In this document: piece by piece, positions 16,642-25,312 of the stretch
How the letters are laid out: each line of letters starts with the position of its first letter
Numbering within the stretch: the stretch's first letter is position 1
NCBI RefSeq assembly: GCF_022811525.1
Contig: NZ_CP063982.1
Location: 2,728,001 to 2,792,000 of the forward strand
Direction of reading: 5' to 3'
Length of the DNA: 64,000 nucleotides
Source: Orrella daihaiensis
GTDB taxonomy: Bacteria > Pseudomonadota > Gammaproteobacteria > Burkholderiales > Burkholderiaceae_B
The notes under the pieces: model-generated
The model's database searches: none
What the model was told of the DNA's origin: nothing
Seen by the model: only the letters and a program-made list of their open reading frames with translations
Position numbers and translations under genes: made by a program

Positions 16642-17383
16642 AATCGGTAACTCAGCAGGCAATCGGTTAAAGGACCTTTCTGCGCTCGGCATTGATAGCC
16701 TGCCCAAGCGCTGGCAGGCTGTTCTATCAACACCACCTGCCAGCACACAACTGGTCCGGACCACCGCGGCGATCAAGGCAGAACTAACTGCTGGCGCCAT
16801 CATTTACCCGGCAGACCCCTGGCGCGCACTAAGACTGACCGAGCTCGATGACGTCAAAGTCGTGATCCTCGGGCAAGACCCCTATCACGGACCCGATCAA
16901 GCACAGGGGCTCGCGTTTTCAGTTGCGTCACACTGCAAGATACCGCCAAGCTTGCGAAACATTTTTCTAGAAATTTCGCAGGACCCACTGCTACAGACCG
17001 ACACGCTAAAACCTCAGCCAGATCCAGATCTAAGCCGCTGGGCTAGACAGGGTGTGCTGTTGCTCAACACCTCCTTGACAGTCCGAGACGGACAAGCAGC
17101 CTCGCATGCCAAGCTTGGTTGGCAAGTCGTGACCGATGCGATTATTTCGGCAGTTGCCAAACGCCAAACGCCCACGGTGTTCATGCTTTGGGGAGCACAT
17201 GCACAAGCCAAAGCCGAGATGATTAAGTCGTACAGCAGGCAGCACTTCATTCTGGCAGCCAACCATCCGTCACCGCTGTCAGCGCGCCGGCCGCCTGTGC
17301 CGTTTCTGGGCTGCGGGCATTTTGGGCGGGCGAACGAGTGGCTCGAGGCGCAAGATTTACTAGCGGTTCAATGGTCAAACTAA
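16634..17383 (+). CDS. ung: Uracil-DNA glycosylase
   Basis: Family 1 uracil-DNA glycosylase of 249 residues, excising uracil from DNA as the first step of base-excision repair. The water-activating loop GQDPYHG (Asp82) and the uracil-recognition phenylalanine in AQGLAFSV are present, followed by LLNTSLTVRDGQAASH, FMLWGAHAQAK and the DNA-intercalation loop NHPSPLSARR, then GCGHFGRANEWL. The GTG at 16634 lies inside the end of the CitE-like gene. The C-terminus is intact and the gene is the last of the plus-strand run that starts at the dioxygenase. Confidence 0.96.
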   Translation: MSEIGNSAGNRLKDLSALGIDSLPKRWQAVLSTPPASTQLVRTTAAIKAELTAGAIIYPADPWRALRLTELDDVKVVILGQDPYHGPDQAQGLAFSVASHCKIPPSLRNIFLEISQDPLLQTDTLKPQPDPDLSRWARQGVLLLNTSLTVRDGQAASHAKLGWQVVTDAIISAVAKRQTPTVFMLWGAHAQAKAEMIKSYSRQHFILAANHPSPLSARRPPVPFLGCGHFGRANEWLEAQDLLAVQWSN

Positions 17384-17541
17384 AAGTCACTAGTTTCTGC
17401 ACTCCAGACATAAATTGAGTCTGCCAGTTAGGCATATCGTGAAAGCCACAATAGATAGTTCCTGCCTGACCCATTAAAGTTCTGCATTGATTTACCCTAA
17501 ACATATCAACGTCTCTACTTTCGCCATTTGCATTGCAGAGT

Positions 17542-17574
17542 TTGACATCACCAGCTGATTTACTACAATAGTAG
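17542..17574 (+). promoter_or_regulatory. Candidate promoter and operator of the toxin-antitoxin pair
   Basis: TTGACA (17542-17547) and TACAAT (17564-17569) are 16 bases apart. The -10 box lies inside a short palindrome CTAC-AATA-GTAG (17563-17574), a natural site for autorepression by the antitoxin complex. Expected transcription starts 10-15 bases before the first ATG at 17589. The rest of the 17384-17588 gap is AT-richer than its surroundings and shows no clear gene. Confidence 0.5.
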
Positions 17575-17606
17575 CAATACGTTTCAACATGATTTTTAAA
17601 CACACC

Positions 17607-17831
17607 ATGAGCATGCCAGTACGCATTGACGACCAACTATACGAGCAAGCCAAAGCGCATGCGCACGCCGAGCGGCGTACCATTGCAGGCCAGCTCGAAT
17701 TTTGGGCGCTGGTTGGTAAAGCAGCACTTGACAATCCAGACCTACCTATCGAATTTGTGCGCGATCTATTAATCGCTCGCGCAGAAGGTTCCACACTCGC
17801 CACTGAATTTGTATCTCAGGGCAAGCGTTGA
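17607..17831 (+). CDS. ParD-like type II antitoxin
   Basis: A small protein of 74 residues (80 if an ATG at 17589 is used). It reads SMPVRIDDQLYEQAKAHAHA then ERRTIAGQLEFWALVGKAAL, the ribbon-helix-helix pattern of the ParD-like antitoxin family, followed by an acidic tail (LPIEFVRDLLIARAEG) that should wrap the toxin. Its TGA overlaps the toxin ATG by one base, the usual coupling in such modules. It would neutralise the RelE/ParE-type protein and repress the shared promoter. The choice of start is uncertain because neither ATG has a clear ribosome site. Confidence 0.8.
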   Translation: MSMPVRIDDQLYEQAKAHAHAERRTIAGQLEFWALVGKAALDNPDLPIEFVRDLLIARAEGSTLATEFVSQGKR

Positions 17832-18112
17832 TGGCATCTCGTGAAATCAAAGTTATCCAGTCAGCTGCATTTGCTAGAACATACAAGAAGCTCTACAACC
17901 AGCAAAAAATCAAAGTTGATGATGCGGTTCAAGAGATAGTCAACGACCCAGAGATTGGTACCCAAAAGCGCGGTGACTTGAGCGGTGTGTATGTTTACAA
18001 ATTTAAAGTGCAGACTCAGGAAATGCTGCTCGCCTACGAGTACGACCCGCAAACTCGCTATTTGTTATTACTGGGGAGTCATGAAAACTTCTACCGAGGA
18101 CTAAAACGGTAA
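17831..18112 (+). CDS. RelE/ParE-family toxin
   Basis: A 93-residue basic protein with the RelE/ParE fold pattern: IKVIQSAAFARTYKKLY (strand and first helix), a second helix with DDAVQEIVNDPEIG, then KRGDLSGVYVYKFKVQ and QEMLLAYEYDPQTRYLLLLG strands, and the end SHENFYRGLKR. RelE-type toxins cut mRNA at the ribosome whereas ParE inhibits gyrase; the C-terminal HENFYR with aromatic and basic residues favours the RelE/HigB-like RNase side, but this is an inference. The ATG at 17831 shares a base with the antitoxin stop. It is complete, so the module is probably active. Confidence 0.82.
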   Translation: MASREIKVIQSAAFARTYKKLYNQQKIKVDDAVQEIVNDPEIGTQKRGDLSGVYVYKFKVQTQEMLLAYEYDPQTRYLLLLGSHENFYRGLKR

Positions 18113-18282
18113 GCGCTGATTTCACGCTCCTAGGGTTTTCACTAGCATTACATGCAGAAATAGACTACACTGCCGCTTCACGTTAATTTTTAATCGCTCC
18201 CTGACCCTCTTTCCTTTCGCGGCTGACTATAGCCCTAGTATGCGTTCGGTTGTCCCGGTCGGCACGATTCAAAGGAAAGAAG

Positions 18283-19647
18283 ATGTCATTTCAAGCACTC
18301 GGGCTTGCAGCCCCGTTGCTGGCCGCTATTTCGCGCGCCGGTTTTAAAGAAGCCACAGCCGTACAACAACAAGCCATCCCTGCCGCTTTGCAAGGTCAGG
18401 ATCTCATGGTTTCTGCTCAGACTGGGAGCGGTAAAACAGCAGCCTTCATGCTGCCTGCACTGAATCGACTGAGCCAGCAAGCTGGCAAAGGTGGCCGTGG
18501 CGTGCAGGTACTTGTGCTGACGCCAACGCGCGAATTGGCCATGCAGGTCAGCGAAGCTGCTGGCCTACTCGGCAGTCAAATCAAGGGGCTACGCACCGCT
18601 ACTGTGGTGGGCGGCATGCCCTATGGCGCACAACTGAAGGCTCTATCCCAACGCGTGGATGTGCTGGTTGCCACACCTGGTCGCTTGATGGATCATCTTC
18701 AAAGCAAGCGGGTTGATCTATCAACCGTGCATACCCTGATTCTGGATGAAGCCGATCGCATGCTCGACATGGGATTTATCGATGACATCAAGACCATCGT
18801 TGCACGCACGCCTGCAACGCGCCAGACGCTGCTGTTTTCTGCGACGTTTGATGGCAGTGTCGCCAAACTCGCTGAGACCATGATGCGTGATCCAGTCAGA
18901 ATCCAGATCTCTGCACCCAAAGAGCGCCATGCCCAAATCGAACAGCATGTGTTTTACGCCGACAGCAAGGAACACAAGCTGCAGTTGCTAGACCACATGC
19001 TGCGCGATGCCAGCATGGATCAAGCGATCGTCTTTACCGCCACCAAACGTGGCGCTGATGATCTGGCTGATGTTCTGAACGAGCAAGGATTCCATGCGCA
19101 GGCTTTGCATGGTGACATGAATCAACGCCAACGCACCCGCGCATTGACCGCCATGCAACGCGGTCGGGTCCGTGTACTGGTAGCCACCGATGTCGCTGCG
19201 CGCGGCATCGACGTGCAGACCATTAGTCACGCCATTAACTTCGACCTTCCGATGCAAGCCGAAGACTACGTACACCGGATTGGTCGTACAGGACGTGCCG
19301 GCCGTCAGGGTACGGCGATCACCCTGTGTGAACACCGCGACCGCTTCAAAGTTCGCCGCATCGAGAATTTCATCGGCCATGGTATCGCTGCTAGCGAAAT
19401 CGCAGGTCTTGAGCCCAAGCGTGTAGCGCCTAAAAAGCCGCATGTTAAAAGCGCCAAACCGCGTCGCCCTGGGTTTGGTGCGAAGGCAGCTGTTAAAACT
19501 GGCAGCAGACCAGGCGGCTCCGCCAAAACAGGGTTCGGCGCCAAGCCACGTACCGCTAAACCTTATACTGCAGGACATGCAAAACCCGCACGGCCAACGA
19601 CCCGATCCCGCACAGATTCATCTGAGCGCAGACGCGCTCGCGCATAG
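18283..19647 (+). CDS. rhlE: DEAD-box ATP-dependent RNA helicase (RhlE type)
   Basis: Helicase of 454 residues. Motifs in order are the Q motif region FQALGLAAPLLAAISRAGF, AQTGSGKT (I), PTRELAMQV (Ia), TPGRLMD (Ib), DEADRMLDMGF (II), SATF (III), VATDVAARGIDV (V) and HRIGRTGRAGRQG (VI). The last ~90 residues are a basic, Pro/Gly/Arg-rich tail that should bind RNA, typical of RhlE. The ATG at 18283 has the strong ribosome site AAGGAAAG; an upstream TTG at 18250 is unlikely. Its 3' end overlaps the next gene by 71 bases. The 170 bases before it hold no gene and probably form a 5' leader. Confidence 0.92.
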   Translation: MSFQALGLAAPLLAAISRAGFKEATAVQQQAIPAALQGQDLMVSAQTGSGKTAAFMLPALNRLSQQAGKGGRGVQVLVLTPTRELAMQVSEAAGLLGSQIKGLRTATVVGGMPYGAQLKALSQRVDVLVATPGRLMDHLQSKRVDLSTVHTLILDEADRMLDMGFIDDIKTIVARTPATRQTLLFSATFDGSVAKLAETMMRDPVRIQISAPKERHAQIEQHVFYADSKEHKLQLLDHMLRDASMDQAIVFTATKRGADDLADVLNEQGFHAQALHGDMNQRQRTRALTAMQRGRVRVLVATDVAARGIDVQTISHAINFDLPMQAEDYVHRIGRTGRAGRQGTAITLCEHRDRFKVRRIENFIGHGIAASEIAGLEPKRVAPKKPHVKSAKPRRPGFGAKAAVKTGSRPGGSAKTGFGAKPRTAKPYTAGHAKPARPTTRSRTDSSERRRARA

Positions 19648-20755
19648 CGAGAAACTGACTACCCGCTTGCGCGATCAAATTGCTCAAGCGGGTGGTTGGA
19701 TGTCGTTCGCGCAGTGGATGCAGCAAGCACTGTACGAACCCGGGTTGGGGTACTACTCGGCTGGCCTAGCCAAACTAGCTACGCGAGACACACTGCACTG
19801 CCCCAGCTCAGCGTCTGGAGATTTCGTCACGGCTCCTGAGCTTTCTGCGGCATTTGGCTACACCCTGGCACAGCAAGTTGCACAAGTACTACGCGAACAA
19901 GACAAGCCCACTATCCTCGAGTTTGGAGCAGGCTCGGGACAGCTGGCTCACGACGTACTTACAGCACTCGCTGATCAGGAACTCCACCCCCACTATCACA
20001 TCCTCGAGGTATCAGCCGACCTTAGAGAGCGACAACAACTGAAGCTCGCGCACTGGGGTACACAAGTGCAATGGCTAGACCAGTTACCCGACACATTCAT
20101 TGGGGTGGTGCTGGCCAACGAAGTACTCGATGCCATGCCCGTGCATTTAGTAGGCTGGACATCTGACGGCACGGTGTTTGAACGAGGCGTCGCCTGGGGC
20201 ACTGATGGGTTTGTCTGGGAAGATCGGCCAGCAGGCGAAGTCCTCGCCAATGAATTGGCAGGGAAGATGCCGCCTTTGCCCGGCTACCTGACAGAAATTA
20301 ATCTAGCGGGCCGAGCCTGGATCAACGAAGTCAGTCAAAGGCTTCAGTGGGGTATAGCGCTATTAATTGACTATGGATTTCCTCAAGCCGAGTACTACCA
20401 TCCGCAGCGCCGAGAAGGTACGTTAATGTGCCATATCCAGCATCGTAGCCATGCACAACCGCTGATCCTACCGGGACTGCAAGATATCACCGCACACGTC
20501 GATTTCTCTGCCATGGCTAGTGCCGCGTTTGATGCAGGTCTGAATGTACTGGGTTATACCAGTCAGGCAAGATTCTTACTGAATGCTGGCCTGCTTGATA
20601 TCCTGCCCAAGCTAGACATCAATACGCAACGTGGCATTGACAAACTCATTTCAGAAGCGGAAATGGGTGAGCTCTTTAAAGTGCTTGCAGTTGGCCGAGG
20701 TATCGACAGTGATTTAATTGGCTTTAGCCGTGGCGACAGACGCCACCAACTCTAG
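19577..20755 (+). CDS. SAM-dependent methyltransferase, MidA/NDUFAF7 family (DUF185)
   Basis: A 392-residue class I methyltransferase related to mitochondrial NDUFAF7/MidA, which methylates an arginine of a complex I subunit. The SAM-binding motif is ILEFGAGSGQLAHDVL, preceded by MSFAQWMQQALYEPGLGYYS, a strongly conserved family segment, and followed by VVLANEVLDAMPVHL, ALLIDYGFPQAEYYHPQR and GTLMCHIQHR. The ATG at 19577 lies in the tail of rhlE; an ATG at 19442 would add 45 residues that only reflect the helicase tail in another frame. Bacterial substrate is unknown. Confidence 0.88.
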   Translation: MQNPHGQRPDPAQIHLSADALAHSEKLTTRLRDQIAQAGGWMSFAQWMQQALYEPGLGYYSAGLAKLATRDTLHCPSSASGDFVTAPELSAAFGYTLAQQVAQVLREQDKPTILEFGAGSGQLAHDVLTALADQELHPHYHILEVSADLRERQQLKLAHWGTQVQWLDQLPDTFIGVVLANEVLDAMPVHLVGWTSDGTVFERGVAWGTDGFVWEDRPAGEVLANELAGKMPPLPGYLTEINLAGRAWINEVSQRLQWGIALLIDYGFPQAEYYHPQRREGTLMCHIQHRSHAQPLILPGLQDITAHVDFSAMASAAFDAGLNVLGYTSQARFLLNAGLLDILPKLDINTQRGIDKLISEAEMGELFKVLAVGRGIDSDLIGFSRGDRRHQL

Positions 20756-20823
20756 AAAAAGTGTGGCTGGATAACGTTCTAGGAACTCTATCAATTTACT
20801 AATTTGAATTAGCGAGGCAAATA

Positions 20824-21264
20824 GTGGCAGAACGCAAACAGAGACAAACGTTGTCAGACTATGTATTTTTTCATGAGATAGAGACCCGCTGGAAGGACAA
20901 TGACATCTACGGCCATGTCAATAATGTCGAGTACTACTCCTACTTTGATACAGCCGTTGCTGCATTCCTGGTATCAAAGCTTGGCTTGTACTTCAAATCC
21001 AGCCCTGTCATCGCTTATGTGATCGAAACGGGTTGTACGTATTTTGAGTCAATTGCGTTTCCGGATCGCATCAAGGTCGGTGTGCGTATCGTCAAGCTTG
21101 GCAATAGCAGCGTCAAGTACGAACTCGCAATCTTTAAGAATGATGGTCATGATGCGTGCGCGCAAGGTCATTTCATTCATGTTTACGTTGACCGCACCAC
21201 TGATACGCCAACACTTATTCCTGATGATGTGCGCACCGCCATGCAAGCGATCACCATCGCTTAA
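20824..21264 (+). CDS. Acyl-CoA thioesterase, 4HBT hotdog family
   Basis: A 146-residue hotdog-fold thioesterase. The active-site region reads ETRWKDNDIYGHVNNVEYYS with the Asp-x-x-Gly-His-Val-Asn pattern of 4-hydroxybenzoyl-CoA thioesterase relatives. It is followed by FDTAVAAFLVSKLGL, IETGCTYFESIAFPDRIKVG and ARGHFIHVYVDR-like GHFIHVYVDR. It hydrolyses an acyl-CoA, but the chain is not predictable. GTG start at 20824. Its stop and the stop of xthA on the other strand are directly adjacent (21262-21267), with no room for a separate terminator. Confidence 0.87.
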   Translation: MAERKQRQTLSDYVFFHEIETRWKDNDIYGHVNNVEYYSYFDTAVAAFLVSKLGLYFKSSPVIAYVIETGCTYFESIAFPDRIKVGVRIVKLGNSSVKYELAIFKNDGHDACAQGHFIHVYVDRTTDTPTLIPDDVRTAMQAITIA

Positions 21265-22044
21265 CTAAACAGTAATCGTCGCGACTACCGGCGCATGATC
21301 TGAGGGCTGCTCATTCTCGCGAGGTGCGCGATCCACCACACAGCCGTGACAACGATCAGCCAGCGGCTTAGACAACAACACGTGGTCGATACGAAGACCT
21401 GCATTGCGCTTATATGCATTTAGCCGATAGTCCCACCAGCTAAATGACTTCTCTGGTTGATCAAACTGACGAAATGAATCTGTCAGTCCCAAACCAAGCA
21501 AACGACGAAATGCCTCACGTTCGGGTTCAGAAACCAGCACCTGATCTTTCCAGCGTTTGGGGTCATGCACATCCTCATCAGCTGGCGCGATGTTGTAGTC
21601 GCCCACGATAGCCAAGTTTGAATAGGTTTTAAGCTCATCAGACAACCACTTCGTCAAACGATCGAACCACGCGAGCTTGTAGGGATACTTCTCAGAGTCC
21701 AGTGACTGTCCGTTGGGACAATAGACATTGACAAACCTGAACGGGCCTAACGGTGTATCGAACGTCGCTGCAATCAAACGCTTTTGTGGGTCATCATCGC
21801 CTGGAATATTAAGCACCACATCCTGAGCTGGAATTTTTGAGAGGATCGCCACCCCGTTGTAGGTCTTTTGTCCAAGCCAGACCGCCTGGTAACCGGCTGC
21901 CTGAATCGCATCAAGCGGAAACTTGTCCTGGTCAAGTTTTAGTTCCTGCAGCCCCACAAAATCTGGCTCAGCGATAGAGAGCCATTCCAGAACTTGTGGC
22001 AAACGGACTTTGAGTGAATTGACATTCCAGGTAGCTAGTTTCAT
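21265..22044 (-). CDS. xthA: Exodeoxyribonuclease III
   Basis: AP endonuclease/exonuclease of 259 residues for repair of abasic sites. Motifs are KLATWNVNSLKVRLPQVLEW (Asn7 metal site), GLQELKLDQDKFP (Glu), VYCPNGQSL, AIVGDYNIAPADEDVHDPKRW, a WWDYR segment that fits the abasic pocket, and the catalytic SDHAPVVATI at the end. All expected metal and catalytic residues are present and length is normal. It is transcribed alone on the minus strand; the 92 bases to cca contain no obvious hairpin. Confidence 0.95.
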   Translation of the reverse strand: MKLATWNVNSLKVRLPQVLEWLSIAEPDFVGLQELKLDQDKFPLDAIQAAGYQAVWLGQKTYNGVAILSKIPAQDVVLNIPGDDDPQKRLIAATFDTPLGPFRFVNVYCPNGQSLDSEKYPYKLAWFDRLTKWLSDELKTYSNLAIVGDYNIAPADEDVHDPKRWKDQVLVSEPEREAFRRLLGLGLTDSFRQFDQPEKSFSWWDYRLNAYKRNAGLRIDHVLLSKPLADRCHGCVVDRAPRENEQPSDHAPVVATITV

Positions 22045-22136
22045 AACAAGACTTTCGAGAAGATTAATTAACCGTACTGTACTAGAAGCAGTTAATAGAT
22101 GCTTCGCGATAATTTGCTCGGTTCAGTGATTCAGAT

Positions 22137-23261
22137 CTATACAGAAGACGCGAGCGCCTGCGCAATCGCTTCGCGTCTGGCCGCACGCACCGCAGTCGAT
22201 ATAGCTTGCGGTCCGTGTTCTTGAAGGGGTTTGGCAATGGCACCCGCATCGATTGACCGGGCTGCTTGCAAAGCAGTTTGCCAACGATCGAGTGGGCACT
22301 GAACCAAATGACTGGCCATGTTCAGCAGTGTCGCAAGCCTGTCTGGGCGTCGAATAGCATCCGTCTTTTCGAGTAAACCGAGCGCCTGCTCAGGCCACTG
22401 GCTCAGCTCCCAATGGTTCGAATCCCGGCACGCTGCTTCTATCAGTGGCAATAAGTCAGCCCATTGCGCGCAATCACTCGGTGCTCTGAGCCGTTGGGCC
22501 AATTGCTTGCGCTCTTCGGTTAGATGCATGCACAAGGCATACATGCCCGGTAACGTGCGCTCAGCCCAGGTGGCAGCACTATCGAGGTAGGATCCTAGTT
22601 GTGGGGAGTACACATAATTTGGCATCACCACTGGCAGCGCCTCGCAATCGAGTAGCACCTCAAACATGCGCGAAGGTTGCTCACTGATCAAGCCACGAGA
22701 GACCTCTTGCCACACCCGTTCGGGTACAAGCGCATCCGCTTCACCGAGCGCCACCATACGACGGCACAGGCTGATTGTCTCGGGTGCGACTTCGAACTCA
22801 AAGAACCGCGCCGCAAACCGGGCTAAACGCAGAATACGAACCGGATCCTCTTCGAAAGCCGGGCCGATGTGTCGCAAGACTTTGTTGTGTAGGTCATTGC
22901 GCCCACCGAGCGGGTCAATCAAGTCGCCACTTGGCGTTTTAGCCATGGCATTGACTGTGAGATCTCGCCGTTTCAAGTCATCTTCTAATGTGACATCGGC
23001 GCCAGCATAAAACGTAAAACCCTTGTAGCCCTTGCCAGACTTTCGCTCGGTGCGCGCCAAGGCATATTCCTCCTTGGTTTGCGGATGCAAAAACACCGGG
23101 AAATCCTCACCCACCGGGATAAAACCACGGCTAACCATGTCCTCAGGAGAGCTACCAACCACGACCCAATCGCGGTCACCCGCAGTCCGACCAAGCAGCT
23201 CATCTCGAACTGCGCCACCAACCACATAAACCTGTAAACCCGCTAGGATGGGATCAGACAT
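22137..23261 (-). CDS. cca: CCA-adding tRNA nucleotidyltransferase, HD domain degenerate
   Basis: A 374-residue enzyme adding or repairing the CCA end of tRNAs. The N-terminal head has YVVGGAVRDELLGR and the metal pair in RDWVVVGSSP, followed by EYALARTERKSGKGYKGF, RRDLTVNAMA, DPLGGRNDL and EDPVRILRLARFAARF. After about residue 215 the sequence no longer shows the His-Asp motifs of the gammaproteobacterial HD phosphohydrolase domain and the protein is some 40 residues shorter than the E. coli enzyme. So nucleotidyl transfer is expected, but the phosphatase/phosphodiesterase side activities probably are not. It is 9 bases downstream of slt. Confidence 0.92.
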   Translation of the reverse strand: MSDPILAGLQVYVVGGAVRDELLGRTAGDRDWVVVGSSPEDMVSRGFIPVGEDFPVFLHPQTKEEYALARTERKSGKGYKGFTFYAGADVTLEDDLKRRDLTVNAMAKTPSGDLIDPLGGRNDLHNKVLRHIGPAFEEDPVRILRLARFAARFFEFEVAPETISLCRRMVALGEADALVPERVWQEVSRGLISEQPSRMFEVLLDCEALPVVMPNYVYSPQLGSYLDSAATWAERTLPGMYALCMHLTEERKQLAQRLRAPSDCAQWADLLPLIEAACRDSNHWELSQWPEQALGLLEKTDAIRRPDRLATLLNMASHLVQCPLDRWQTALQAARSIDAGAIAKPLQEHGPQAISTAVRAARREAIAQALASSV

Positions 23262-23270
23262 GGCGCTGAC

Positions 23271-25241
23271 TCATGGTGGCGAGATTTCACCAAGCCTAGC
23301 CTTCAAGGACTGTGGCTCACCGGTAAAGACAGCCGCATAGTAAGTAGCGTTGGACAATACGTGTTTAACGTAATCCCGCGTTTCACTAAATGGTATGGTC
23401 TCTGCAAATATAGCGCCCTCTACCGGACGACCCAAGGTCTTACGCCACTGCACAGGACGACCAGGCCCTGCGTTATAGCCGGCACTGGCCAGAACTTGGG
23501 ATCCATCAAGATCTTCCAGCACCATTCGTAGGTAATGGGTGCCTAGGGTCGTATTGACATCAAACTCATTGACACGCGATGGCCTGAAGTCATTCATGCC
23601 TATTTTGCGGGCCACATACTTGGCTGTGGCTGGCATTAATTGCATCAAGCCAGAAGCACCCACTACAGACCTCGCATCCATCACAAACCGTGATTCCTGA
23701 CGAATCAATCCGTATACCCAAGCAGGATCAAGATCAATTGAATTCGCTTGTGCTTTGACCTTGTCTTCAAATGGCGCAATAAATCGTTGTGAGAAATCGA
23801 CCTGCTCCTGAGTACGCTCAGAGGTGTTCACAACGCGATCATAGATCTGCTGTTCACGCGCAAATTCAGCGGCCGCGAGCAACTGACGATCATTCAAACC
23901 CCGCAAACCAAAGTTCCACTGCGGTACCGCTTCACGACGAAGCCCAAGCTTGAACAATGCCACTGCTTGTTGCAAATGCAGATTGTTACGTGCCTCATCA
24001 AGCTCGGCGGTGGTAACTGGCGTCGGTGCAGGCGGAGCCACAATCGACTGCCCAAGCTCTTCAAGTGCAAGTTGCCCGTAAAAATGGAATTCGTCTGAGA
24101 TCTCTTGATAGATTGCTTGCGCTTGCTCGGTTTTACCTTGAGCAGCCAGGGCACGCGCAAGCCAATACTGCCAGTCGACTTGAACACGCTGATCTGATGG
24201 CATCCATTCGATCGCCGTCTGCACCCAGTCCCATTTGATAATGGGCTGACGCAACGCAGCTCTCACCCGCCAAGCATTGCCATCTTCTGACAACCTGACG
24301 TTACCAGCACGCTGATACCAGGCATCGGCCCGAATCTCATGGTCCAGTGCAGCCTGAAATGCCAATTGTGACCAAGCCCACCCGGCATCCTCTTTGGGTA
24401 GGCGTTTACTCCACTTGGTCTCAAGTTCACGTGCTGCGGTAGTGGGATTGTCTCGACCCATGCGCACGAGTCCAATCGAGACCAACAAGCCGTCATCACC
24501 AGTCGCCTTGCCTTTATATTGTTTGACCCAGTTAGCAGGTGAACTCATCATGGCGCGATAACGGCCAAGCGTCTTGGCATCAAACAGCAAGGTTGCCACG
24601 CGATCAGCGGTCTTGGTGTGATTGCGCTCAAGCGCATCTTGCAACAAAAGCACCAAATCATCGCGTTTCATCACACCGTCAGCCACAAACTGGGTGAGCA
24701 TTGCCCAGCAGGCTTTGCCAGGCCGGAAATCTGCCATTGCCTCTTCAGAGGTAGCACGTTGCCCCGTCATATGACGGGCCTCTAGCTTGGCGCATCGAAC
24801 TTCCCGGTTGTACCAAACAAATTCACCAAGATCGCGGATTTTGTTGAAGGCGCCAGACTCATCAGCTGCGATCACCCAATCAGCCCTGAGCTTATCGGCC
24901 ATATAAGTGCCGTCGTAACGATTCAAAAAAGCGTCGGCCAATGGCACATCAAACACGTTTTTAGCCGACTGCACCGCTTGCTCGGCAATCCAATAGTCAG
25001 CGTAGACCTGCAATATATCGCCTTGCGTCTGCGCTGCTAGCGCTGGCAGCTTGTTCCATTGCTTGGCATCGGCTGCATCTTTAGCAGCCAGAACCGCTTG
25101 CGCTGCCGCACTATCAGCGTTGTATGTAAATGAGGCTGCCCATGGAGTAAACAACAACGCAGGCAATGCGATCGAAACCGTTTTTAAAACTTTTTGCAGC
25201 ACAGCAACACCTCTTTGACAGCGGTCAGTGATTCGGTTCAT
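23271..25241 (-). CDS. slt: Soluble lytic murein transglycosylase
   Basis: Periplasmic muramidase of 656 residues. A signal peptide (about residues 1-38, ending AAS-FTY) is followed by a long alpha-helical U-domain (to about 480) rich in Ala and Trp, and a C-terminal SLT catalytic domain with VYGLIRQESRFV (catalytic Glu), GASGLMQLMPATAKYVA, NTTLGTHYL and the end region ASAGYNAGPGRPVQWR. It releases 1,6-anhydromuropeptides during wall turnover. Length and layout match Slt70. Divergent from fau, with about 70 bases between them; cca is directly downstream. Confidence 0.94.
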   Translation of the reverse strand: MNRITDRCQRGVAVLQKVLKTVSIALPALLFTPWAASFTYNADSAAAQAVLAAKDAADAKQWNKLPALAAQTQGDILQVYADYWIAEQAVQSAKNVFDVPLADAFLNRYDGTYMADKLRADWVIAADESGAFNKIRDLGEFVWYNREVRCAKLEARHMTGQRATSEEAMADFRPGKACWAMLTQFVADGVMKRDDLVLLLQDALERNHTKTADRVATLLFDAKTLGRYRAMMSSPANWVKQYKGKATGDDGLLVSIGLVRMGRDNPTTAARELETKWSKRLPKEDAGWAWSQLAFQAALDHEIRADAWYQRAGNVRLSEDGNAWRVRAALRQPIIKWDWVQTAIEWMPSDQRVQVDWQYWLARALAAQGKTEQAQAIYQEISDEFHFYGQLALEELGQSIVAPPAPTPVTTAELDEARNNLHLQQAVALFKLGLRREAVPQWNFGLRGLNDRQLLAAAEFAREQQIYDRVVNTSERTQEQVDFSQRFIAPFEDKVKAQANSIDLDPAWVYGLIRQESRFVMDARSVVGASGLMQLMPATAKYVARKIGMNDFRPSRVNEFDVNTTLGTHYLRMVLEDLDGSQVLASAGYNAGPGRPVQWRKTLGRPVEGAIFAETIPFSETRDYVKHVLSNATYYAAVFTGEPQSLKARLGEISPP

Positions 25242-25312
25242 GATAGGCGTCAGTACAGTTCGACATCAACCTTGATTTTTAGTTGCACTTCGGTGACAAA
25301 CACGGCGATCGC

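Noticed and set aside
17247..17636. Minus-strand frame with a cysteine-rich N-terminal half opposite the toxin-antitoxin promoter and ung
   Set aside because: Its second half is the antisense of ung and its start lies in the antitoxin gene; no ribosome site and no recognised family.
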